Shown piece after piece: positions 1-7,900 of a stretch of DNA of 12,951 bases. The stretch's first letter is position 1; every line of letters starts with the position of its first letter. Below the pieces are notes generated by a model. It saw only the letters and a list, made by a program, of their open reading frames with translations. It was not told the DNA's origin and searched no databases. Location: positions 1 to 12,951 of the forward strand of contig QAKK01000033.1 of the NCBI GenBank assembly GCA_003343845.1, given 5' to 3'. A program made the translations under genes and the position numbers. The DNA comes from Oscillospiraceae bacterium (GTDB lineage: Bacteria; Bacillota; Clostridia; Oscillospirales; CAG-272).

Positions 1-3000
1 TGCAGCTTCTCCCAGAGCGACTGCGTGGGCGACGGCTCCTCGGTGTACGCGGTGACGGTATAGGTCACATACGCGCCGTTGGAGGCGTAGACCCTGTATG
101 CCTTCGGCGTGGACAGGTCCACACGCTGGGCAGAAGAAGGCACAACCTTGGAAGCGTTCGCCGTCACGATGGTCGGCGCAACGTGCTTCAGATCCGTGCC
201 GTAGGGCAGGATGATCGTGATCGCCTTCGTGTCGCTGTTGATGACAGCGGAGACGCCGTTAATCATGAACGCCGTGATCTGCGGCGGGTTCTTGAGCGGC
301 GCGTTGGCGTCGTCTTCAAACTGGGCGTTGATGTTGATGTCGCCCGCGGGCATGATGAACGTCAGGCTGCTTTCGTCGATGGGCACGGATTTTGCCCCGG
401 CGGATTGCAGGCAGTAGCTGAGCGAGCCCGCGACCAGCTTCTTGCCGTCGTTCGGCGTAACGGTCAGCTTGACCTCTTCCCCGGCTGCGGCAGGACTCGG
501 GGTGGCTGTGACCGTGCCGCCGCTGATGTTCGCAACAGCGATCTTGTAGGTGCGGTCTTCACTGGTGATCTTCTTGACCGTGACGGTGAAATTGCGCGTC
601 GTGCCGTTTTCTGCCGTTACTGTAAAGGTCTTGCTGTCGCTGTATTTGTTCGAGTTGGTAAGAGAATACGTCAGCGTAAGACCGGTCTTTGCCCAGTATT
701 CCGCATTCTGTGCGCCGCCGTCGGACGGCTTGACTGTCGCCTTGGGCGCGACCGTCATGTAGGTCACCCACTTGCTGTTGATGCCGGAAGCAAGATCCTG
801 CAAGGTGGATTCAGACGTTGTAGACGGAAGCAAAACGGTAAAGTTTCCGTTTTCATCGGGCTCAATTACTCCTTGAGGATTAACATTACCCATCGTCGTT
901 CCGTTATACTTCATGACAAGCGCGGTCACGCGGGTATCTGCTGCGTCGGAGATCGACTTGCCGACGAACGCAAGCTGTCCATTGCCGTCGTAGGCGAACG
1001 TCAGATTGCTGCCGCTGACCGTCGGGGTCATGACAACCGGCTCGGTCGCCGCGCCCTTGTAAAGAAGCACACGAATGGTGTCTGCCGCCATTTCGGACAG
1101 AGCCGCCGGGATGGGCATGGTCAGAATGACAGGAACCTTCGGTTCGGTGGTCGTGCCGCCGACCGTCATGGACAGGCTGTACCATGCGGACTTGTATTCC
1201 GCATTCTGATAAGCCTCGGGCAGCGTCTTGCCCGGCGTCGCCTGCTTGTTTACAGTCAGAACAACCTTCGCGCCGTCCGAGGAGAGAATTGCGCCAACCT
1301 CGCTCACGCCGTCTTTCGCGTCGCCCGCGATTTCGGCCGGACCAAGTCCTGCGTCCGCAAACAGTTCAGACAGCTTGGCAATCAGTGCCGCGTTTGTCTT
1401 CGTCGCGGTTCCTGCTGCAAGCGCGTCGCGCACAGCAAGCAGCTGCGGCTTGTAATTCTTGGTGTTATCTTTGGTCAGACCGTCAAGCGCGTGCGTGATA
1501 TCGTCCTCGCTGATTGCCGCAGAAACCTGCGTCCAGCTGGCAGTGAAAGTTGCGGCTTCTTCCGGGAGCGTATATTCGGTTCCGGCAAAGGTGCCGCCCC
1601 AGGAGCGGAAGATGTAGCCGGACTTCGTGTACATGCACGGAGGCAGCGTGATCTTATCGCCGGATTTGCCGTTGTGCGTGCTGGACATGTTGGTGTTCAG
1701 CGTCGCGCCCTCGCCGCCTGCGAAGGTGATCGTCACGTCAACAGGATTCTTCGTCCACTTCGCGTAAAGCGTCCGATCTTCCTGTGCGGTATCTTTCTCG
1801 AAGTTCCACAGCTGATCATCGCCGCACGCTTCGTTCTTATACCAGCCATCGAACGTCCAGCCGGATGCGCTGGGAACAGTGGGCTCGGTCAGGGTGCCAT
1901 TGTCGTTCACGCTCTTCGGCTTCGGAAGCTCGACATTCGGATGATCGCCGGTTCCGTGTTCAAACGAGATGGTCGCAAGATACTTTGTGATGGTAAGCGT
2001 GAAATCCTTCTTGTAGTCCGCTTTTTCCGTTCCGTCGCTGCTGAGTGCGCCTTCCGCGATCGTCGCAGTCAGCGTGACAGTGCTGCCAACCACAGCCGTA
2101 TCAGAAACCGTCAGCGTGCCGTCTTCGCCCAGCGTAACGCCATCGTTCGCAGCTTTTACGCTCCATTTGATGGTTTTGTTGGGGGCGGTCTCCGGTTTAA
2201 CCGTCGCAAGGTTGCCAAGATCATACGACTTTTTCTGCATGATCTTGTTTTCCGGAATGTTCAGCTCAATATCGGTCACAGCCTGGAAGGGGGTAAGCTT
2301 GATCGGATTCACATACGTTTCGTCATAGTCTTCTGGCACGGTTAAGGTCTGCTGAATCGTCATATACCCCTCAGCAGAAGCCGTCCATGTGTAAGTGCCG
2401 CTTGTAAGCTTATAGGTCACCTTTCCGTTTTCGGAGGACTCCGGCGGGATGACCGTATCGTTATTCTGCTTTGTGATCGTGAAACTGGCAGTTGCCGGTT
2501 CCAGCTGGAACATCACGGTGTACTGCTTCGGCGTAACCCACTTTGCTTTGATGATCGTATTTTCCGTGCATGGATTTGTAAATACGAAATCTGCATTCGT
2601 GGCTGCGTTGATCCAGCCGCCAAATGCCCAGTTCTCCTTTGTCGGCTTCTCCGTCGGTTCGTCGACCGTTCCGCTCTCACCTTTGATTACCTTGTCCGCC
2701 GGCATGTTTGTCATTGTGCCGCCATCCAAATCGAACTTGATTGTGAAGGTTGTGTCGTGTTTTGCGTAAACGTCGAGTGTAGTCTGACCTTCCGAAAGAT
2801 AGTCATAAAGAACTGTCTCTGGCGTAAGATCATGCTTCTGCCCATTCTTATCCGTAAATTCCCAACCCGTATAGGTATGTGTACGCTTCGTGCCAACCTC
2901 AACATAGCTCGTCACCATGGTTGGGATACCTGCAATAATGACCTGCTCTGTTTTGGCGTTTCCAGGCAATTCTGGTAATGCCCCATACGGATAGTTTGAC

Positions 3001-4880
3001 GCAACCGGAACATCTGAGTATGTATGCTTAGTTTCGGCAGATGATACATTATCCGGCCCATAATACTTGAAATTCACTGTAATCGGAGTCGCTCCGGTGA
3101 ATTTTGCATAGAGCGTTGTAGTCTTCTCTGTAACATGATCGCCGGGCTTATCCACGATTGGTGAACCAAATTCGTCTGTTTTCACTCCACCGTAACCGTC
3201 AGAAACATATGTTTCTTCAAAAGTCCAGGGTTGTGCAAAACCAGCATCCTTATACCAACCATCAAATGCCATACCGCCTGCGAGCGGTCGCTCCGGTTTA
3301 TCTAACAAGTCGCCTTTACCGACTTTCAGGTCTGTGTACAACGCGTTATTCGTTGGTGTCACCCTGCCAAAGTCAAACTTTACTGTGCAGGTTTCGACCC
3401 ATTTTGCATACAGCTTCGCATCACTATTGAAGCCATGCGTAGGCAAATCGATCGCAAGACCTTTATAGTCGGCATTTGGATACCAACCGCGGAATAACTG
3501 ATCAAAATCGCTCTCCCGTTCTTTTTCTGAAATCTTGTCCGCAACATTTTTTGCCTCTTCCGAAGTGACCGTGTTGCCGCTGGAGCCGCCCATTGATTCT
3601 TTGGTATCAACAGTAAGCGGTCCTATGGTCAAGGCAGGAACCTTCGTATCAAAGCTGATGCTATTATGGAAGGTTGTATCCGCATAAATAGTTAACGATT
3701 TGTTTGCTAAGGCCAGATTAACTGCTGTTTCTTCGGAAATCATTCCACCAACACTAAGTTCCTGCCAGGTGCTGGTTTTATCCCGATAGCGCCATGCAGT
3801 GACCTCTGCCTTGCCGCTGGAGAAATCCGTGTTTGCCTTGTTCTTTACTAGGGTATCATATTGACCCATTCCTGGAATATCAGCAGCTGTCAGCGCTTTC
3901 CCCACAGGAATATTCCAGTACTGTGCGTCCTGTGATGGGTACGCCAGTGCTTCTGCGTTACCTGTAGGCGTATAGCACCAGTTGCTGATAACGCCATTTT
4001 GATTTGTATACTGAATGGGTTTTCGCATCGGCAGATACGCAATCGCTTTGATTGTCGCATCATCTTTCAGCTTATTACTGGCATACACAGAAGTACTCTG
4101 GGTTATTACAGTCTCCGGCGTCCATTCATTTTGCGGCGCAGTAACGCCATCAATGTACCACTTTTCCGGCTCCATAATAGAAAAATAATCTGCCGTTGTG
4201 GGGTAAGCCGCTGTTATTTCTTCGATCGTCGGAGCAGCAACGGTGGTTTGCCCATCTGCAAGCGTTTTCTCTATTTTTTTGCTATTGTCGCCCGGAACGG
4301 GGTAAAAGGTGACCTTTGTGGTAGCTTGTTCAATTTCAAAATATGAAACCAGCTTTTGGGTAATGGCTTTAAGCAATGCATCATTTGGATCTGTAAAGCT
4401 GCTGTCACTCACAGTAAAGGTCAATGTTGCGATTCGATTGTCGCCCTGAACCTGCTGTTCCAAGTTGTACTGGAACGTTGTGTTTTGATACTTAAGCAGC
4501 TTTTTTTCTGTAAATGTACTGGTACTTGTAGAGCGTCCTGCTAGAGTATGAAAATAGCATTTTGCTACGCGGTATTCTTTCGGAAGCGTTATCGTTATTG
4601 TAGCTGCTGTTCCCTTTGGAATCCCAGCAAGCAGGCTCGTCGATGTTTTTGTTCCATTTGCCGCTGTACTATTAGAAAGTTCTCCAGCTGATATGGAAAT
4701 ATCATCCACCGGAAAAGGTTTACCTTTTCTGTTTGCTGCACCGCCTGGATCACAGTAGCAATCGACATCTAATTCGACGGTGTCAGGAAATGCAGCCAGC
4801 ACCGGAACAGCCAACGTTGGCAAAAGGCCAAGCACCATCACGAAGCACAGCAGGAGAGACAGGAAGCGTTTTCCTTTCAT
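1..4880 (-). CDS. Giant secreted surface protein with InlB-type repeats, 3' end beyond window
   Basis: The frame is open from ATG at 4880 to the left edge (1626 codons, no stop seen), so the C-terminus is missing. A Sec signal peptide is clear: MKGKRFLSLLLCFVMVLGLL followed by a small-residue cleavage region near residue 29. Residues about 30-455 are a poorly recognisable beta-rich region. Residues about 456-1116 carry at least six InlB B-repeat/Listeria-Bacteroides (Flg_new) units, marked by GWY or GW motifs and by LYAKW/AKWV endings, interrupted by a PEGA-like segment and a BIG2-like domain (about 868-963). A short helical stretch follows near 1120-1180, and a DUF5018/cadherin-like domain lies at 1533-1615. 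AAAGGA sits 9 nt before the ATG, and the gene starts 55 nt after gene 5, suggesting co-transcription. The first half is AT-richer than the second (21/60 GC at 3661-3720, 37/60 at 1021-1080). The likely role is adhesion or surface binding; no catalytic motif is visible. Confidence 0.9.
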   Translation of the reverse strand, partial: MKGKRFLSLLLCFVMVLGLLPTLAVPVLAAFPDTVELDVDCYCDPGGAANRKGKPFPVDDISISAGELSNSTAANGTKTSTSLLAGIPKGTAATITITLPKEYRVAKCYFHTLAGRSTSTSTFTEKKLLKYQNTTFQYNLEQQVQGDNRIATLTFTVSDSSFTDPNDALLKAITQKLVSYFEIEQATTKVTFYPVPGDNSKKIEKTLADGQTTVAAPTIEEITAAYPTTADYFSIMEPEKWYIDGVTAPQNEWTPETVITQSTSVYASNKLKDDATIKAIAYLPMRKPIQYTNQNGVISNWCYTPTGNAEALAYPSQDAQYWNIPVGKALTAADIPGMGQYDTLVKNKANTDFSSGKAEVTAWRYRDKTSTWQELSVGGMISEETAVNLALANKSLTIYADTTFHNSISFDTKVPALTIGPLTVDTKESMGGSSGNTVTSEEAKNVADKISEKERESDFDQLFRGWYPNADYKGLAIDLPTHGFNSDAKLYAKWVETCTVKFDFGRVTPTNNALYTDLKVGKGDLLDKPERPLAGGMAFDGWYKDAGFAQPWTFEETYVSDGYGGVKTDEFGSPIVDKPGDHVTEKTTTLYAKFTGATPITVNFKYYGPDNVSSAETKHTYSDVPVASNYPYGALPELPGNAKTEQVIIAGIPTMVTSYVEVGTKRTHTYTGWEFTDKNGQKHDLTPETVLYDYLSEGQTTLDVYAKHDTTFTIKFDLDGGTMTNMPADKVIKGESGTVDEPTEKPTKENWAFGGWINAATNADFVFTNPCTENTIIKAKWVTPKQYTVMFQLEPATASFTITKQNNDTVIPPESSENGKVTYKLTSGTYTWTASAEGYMTIQQTLTVPEDYDETYVNPIKLTPFQAVTDIELNIPENKIMQKKSYDLGNLATVKPETAPNKTIKWSVKAANDGVTLGEDGTLTVSDTAVVGSTVTLTATIAEGALSSDGTEKADYKKDFTLTITKYLATISFEHGTGDHPNVELPKPKSVNDNGTLTEPTVPSASGWTFDGWYKNEACGDDQLWNFEKDTAQEDRTLYAKWTKNPVDVTITFAGGEGATLNTNMSSTHNGKSGDKITLPPCMYTKSGYIFRSWGGTFAGTEYTLPEEAATFTASWTQVSAAISEDDITHALDGLTKDNTKNYKPQLLAVRDALAAGTATKTNAALIAKLSELFADAGLGPAEIAGDAKDGVSEVGAILSSDGAKVVLTVNKQATPGKTLPEAYQNAEYKSAWYSLSMTVGGTTTEPKVPVILTMPIPAALSEMAADTIRVLLYKGAATEPVVMTPTVSGSNLTFAYDGNGQLAFVGKSISDAADTRVTALVMKYNGTTMGNVNPQGVIEPDENGNFTVLLPSTTSESTLQDLASGINSKWVTYMTVAPKATVKPSDGGAQNAEYWAKTGLTLTYSLTNSNKYSDSKTFTVTAENGTTRNFTVTVKKITSEDRTYKIAVANISGGTVTATPSPAAAGEEVKLTVTPNDGKKLVAGSLSYCLQSAGAKSVPIDESSLTFIMPAGDININAQFEDDANAPLKNPPQITAFMINGVSAVINSDTKAITIILPYGTDLKHVAPTIVTANASKVVPSSAQRVDLSTPKAYRVYASNGAYVTYTVTAYTEEPSPTQSLWEKL
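39..284 (-). other. DUF5018/cadherin-like domain near the window edge (protein domain)
   Basis: Residues about 1533-1615 of the giant surface protein align by eye with the last sandwich domain of the neighbouring 1607-residue protein: QITAFMINGVSAVINSD against AITSFKIGDTAAEIDDK, then ITIILPYGTDL against IKITLPYGTNL, VDLSTPKAYRV against VNLSLPVTYTL, and YTVTAYTEE against YTVIVTLQK. Even the following residues match (TQSLWEK against SQLIWDK). This is the family signature 'I-x-x-F ... I-x-(I/V)-x-L-P-Y-G-T-(D/N)-L ... Y-T-V-x'. Confidence 0.75.
1533..3515 (-). repeat. Array of divergent InlB/Listeria-Bacteroides repeats within the giant surface protein
   Basis: At the protein level, at least six units follow the pattern beta-strand, spacer, (F/Y)xGW, spacer, (L/V)YAKW. 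Landmarks are FRGWYPNADY, FDGWYKDAGF, YTGWEF, FGGWINAATN, FDGWYKNEAC and FRSWGGTFAG, with endings such as LYAKWV, LYAKFT, IIKAKWV and TFTASWT. Unit lengths differ because of insertions, one of which adds a loop containing DGYGGV. A PEGA-like segment and a BIG2-like domain interrupt the series between units four and five. Such repeats in Firmicutes are usually stalk or ligand-binding modules of surface proteins. DNA identity between units looks low, so the array is old rather than a recent tandem expansion. Confidence 0.75.
1992..2279 (-). other. BIG2-like bacterial Ig domain (protein domain)
   Basis: Residues about 868-963 of the giant surface protein read as a bacterial Ig-like domain: VTDIELNIPENKIMQ, then a TIKWSVKAANDGVTLGEDG segment and DGTLTVSDTAVVGSTVTLTA. 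The order 'W-S-V ... G-V-T-L ... D-G-T-L-T-V ... G-x-x-V-T-L-T-A' is characteristic of BIG2. The domain probably acts as a rigid spacer between InlB-type units. Confidence 0.6.
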
Positions 4881-4889
4881 ATTCTCTCA

Positions 4890-4895
4890 TCCTTT
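4890..4895 (-). promoter_or_regulatory. Shine-Dalgarno of the giant surface protein gene
   Basis: AAAGGA lies 9 nt upstream of the ATG at 4880 and only 2 nt downstream of the 9-bp hairpin at 4898-4918. It supports the start, which is immediately followed by a textbook signal peptide. Confidence 0.7.
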
Positions 4896-4897
4896 CT

Positions 4898-4918
4898 CCC
4901 GGGGCGTTGCGCCCCGGG
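4898..4918 (-). repeat. Perfect 9-bp GC hairpin in the 55-nt gap before the giant surface protein gene
   Basis: On the transcribed strand CCCGGGGCG-CAA-CGCCCCGGG forms a perfect 9-bp stem with a 3-nt loop. It is followed by AGAAAGGATGAG, so there is no U-tract in the direction of transcription; the only T-run is on the other side (plus strand, 4925-4930). It is therefore a poor intrinsic terminator for the minus-strand operon. It sits directly against the Shine-Dalgarno site and could affect translation, RNA processing or 3'-end protection of the upstream mRNA. Confidence 0.8.
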
Positions 4919-4935
4919 CATTCGTTTTTTCAAAA

Positions 4936-7900
4936 TTACCCGATCTTAATGACGCCGTAAATACCGGCGGACATATTGGAAGCCGTCAGGATCGAGCCGC
5001 TGACGCTCCATTTTTTCTCCGACACCTGCTCGAAGCACTTTTTCGCTTCGTTGTACTTCGCGAGCGCCAGCTTGCCGGTCTGCCCCGCGCAGTCAAATGT
5101 GAGCGTCAAGCCGCCCGAAACGCTGTCGCAGGTGATCTTCCAAACGCCGACCACACCGGACTTGTTCTTCCACACCGTCTGCGCCGCGCTTGGCACCGGG
5201 CAGATGGACAGGTCAAGACCTCTCGCCGTGTCCATCTTCTCCGTGATGCCAATCATCAGCTTGCCCGCCTGCACGCCAAAGCCGTTATAGCCGTTGGCGG
5301 CGATATTCTTGAGCGCGCCCTTTTCCGCGCGGAAGCGGTAGGTGCTGGCGGCGGAGTAGCTATCCGGCGTCATGGTCAGCCAGTTGGAAACGCCGCTTGC
5401 CTGATAGGTGACGTCCTTGCCGTTTACCTGCACCTTCATGCCGGAGAGAATCTGGCTGGTGGATGGGATGTAGGTCGGCTCGGGGTCTTTCTTCCCGAGG
5501 TCGGGGCTTGTCTGGTATGAGGACGGGTTCATTTTGATTGCCGCCTTGTCCCAGATAAGCTGCGACGCGGATTTTTGCAGCGTGACAATGACCGTATAGG
5601 TGCGCGTTTCGTCGCCGCGCGTGAGCGTGTAGGTGACGGGCAGCGACAGATTCACAACCTGCCCCGAGCGCGGGCTTACCGTGCAGCCGCTGCCGGTTTC
5701 GATCTTCGGCGCCTGCTGGTAGAGGTTCGTGCCGTAGGGAAGCGTAATTTTGATGATGCCGTTTTTGTCGTCGATCTCCGCCGCCGTGTCCCCGATTTTG
5801 AAGGACGTGATGGCAAAGCTCCGGTTGACGGTCGGCGTGTCATCTCCGTCGTCACCTCCGCCGCCCTTGCTGCTCGTTACGACGCTGTAGGTTCTGGTCC
5901 TAAGTCCCTCGCCCTTGACCGTGTACTCCGCGCCCTCGGCAAAGTTCTGCGGCGCGGACGCGGAAGGAAGCACCTCCGTCGTTCCCTCGCCGAGGGTAAT
6001 TTTCGTCGGGGTGACGCGCGTGAGGTCTGCCGTGTCGGGGATGCCGGTGAAGCGGATCGTGCCGGTCGCGCCGGTCGCCTTGATCTCCGCGCCGTATTCC
6101 ACGCCGTCGACCTTGATGACGAACTCCGTGATCGAGGCGAACGTCTGGCTTACGACCTTGACGCGGTACTTTGCGGTCGTTGCGCCGTCCTCGGCGGTGA
6201 TGACGACGTCCGTCCAGTCGTGCAGGTCGACGTTACTCTTGCCGGTCACGTCGATGCTTGCTGTCGCCTTGTAGGAAATATCCGCCTTGAAGCGCAGCTT
6301 TGTCGTGTCGACGCCGGGGACAATGGTGATAAGAATATCGGTCGTTCCGTCGTCGTTCTTCGTGACCTGCATGTCCTCCATATCCTTGTCCGCCAGATCC
6401 TCGTTCTGAATCTGAATCGTGTCGGTGAAGAGCGTCGTGCCCTTGCCCTTGACATTCGCGTCATACTTCGGCGTGACGTAATAGGTCTGCCGTGAGCTGC
6501 CGTCCTCTGCCTGTACAGTGAACGCCGTCGGCGTACCCTCTACAAACGTAACCGGGAAGGCAGGCGCAATCAGCTGCGCGCCCTCAGATACCTCCACAAC
6601 CGGCGTCAGCTTTTCCAGCGGCATACCGTCTGGCACCTTGATCGTGATTTCGCGGTTGGAAATCACGCCGTCCTGTCCCTCCAGCGTGAACTTCGTGATC
6701 GCGCACTCCTTACTCAGCGCGCGGGAGAAGTCCTGCTGATGGTAGTACAGCGAGTACGGGAAACCCGCGCCGCCGTGTTCGAAGAAGCCGAGGTACCATT
6801 GCAGCGCGTACATGCTTTGGTAGGTTGCCATTTCGTTGTAGCCGTTGCTGTCATGACCGAAGCCTGTTTCATTCGAGCAGAGGAACCGGTTCAGCCACGA
6901 GTACAAAACGCCCTGCTTGTTCGCCGCGTCGGAGAAGTTGGGGTCGTAGCCGACGTCCACGCCCATCACACACATGGCGCAGATGACCTGCGCGGCGGAT
7001 TCGCTGTTTGTCGTGCCCCAGCTGTAGAAGCTGTAGTCATTGCCCATCGGCTCGACGCTGGACGCGGACTTGTAGCCGAGGATGATGTCATAGCCCTCTT
7101 GCAGCTTTGCCTTGACCTGCGTGCCGTAGGTTGGGTCGTTGATGTACGGATATAGGCTCTGCATCAGCATGGCAACCATGTCGATGCCCCAGCCGTCCGA
7201 GCCGTAGGGATGGTCGAGAATGACCTTCAAAAGATTTTCTCTCGTCCACTTGGCATCCTTTGGCACGGTGTAATTGCCCATATCCAGCGCGATCAAAGCG
7301 AAAATCGGCCCATTGATGGTGTAGCTGCCGTTATACTTGTAAAGCTCCTCCACCAGATTGTGGACAACCTTTCCGCTTGCATCCTTGAACGGCTCTCCGT
7401 CTCCGTAGGCATCCAACTTGCTGGCATCGATGCCGAGCGCGGTGAGCATCATAATGATGCGCCCGTAGTCGGTCATTTTGTTGGGCGCAAGCTCTGCCAC
7501 CTGATCATAGATATCGAGGTTATACGGCAGCTTGTCTCCCGGCGTGACGGGCTTGCCGGTGCGTTCGGCAAAACCAAGGTTCATCAGCACCCAGTCGTCA
7601 AAGACCACGCGACCGTCATGATCCGGTCCGGCCTGCGTCGTCTTGTAGGACGCGAGAATGTTATTGCGGATGCGGTAGAGCTTGTCCTTTTCCGGCGGAT
7701 CGGTCGGCTTGTCCGCAACCTTGACCGTTACGGTGTAGACCTGCTGGCTCTTGTTCTGCGCCGTGACCGTGTACTGCACGGGGTTTGTGAAGTCCTGCGC
7801 GGTATCCGACTGCGGCGAGACCGTCGCAAACGGAGAAACCTCGATGCTGGGCTTCAGCGCCGTCACATCCGTGCCGAACGGAACGTTCAGGGTGATGTTC

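Noticed and set aside
183..2345. Long plus-strand open frame (720 codons) opposite the giant surface protein
   Set aside because: It shares codon register with the minus-strand gene and lies in its GC-rich part. Its translation is rich in Arg with no domain, signal or ribosome site, and the minus-strand frame gives recognisable domains over the same bases. It is a codon-bias shadow.
4898..4930. Hairpin plus T-run read as an intrinsic terminator on the plus strand
   Set aside because: The T-run (4925-4930) is separated from the stem by several bases, and no plus-strand gene precedes it. On the minus strand no U-tract follows.
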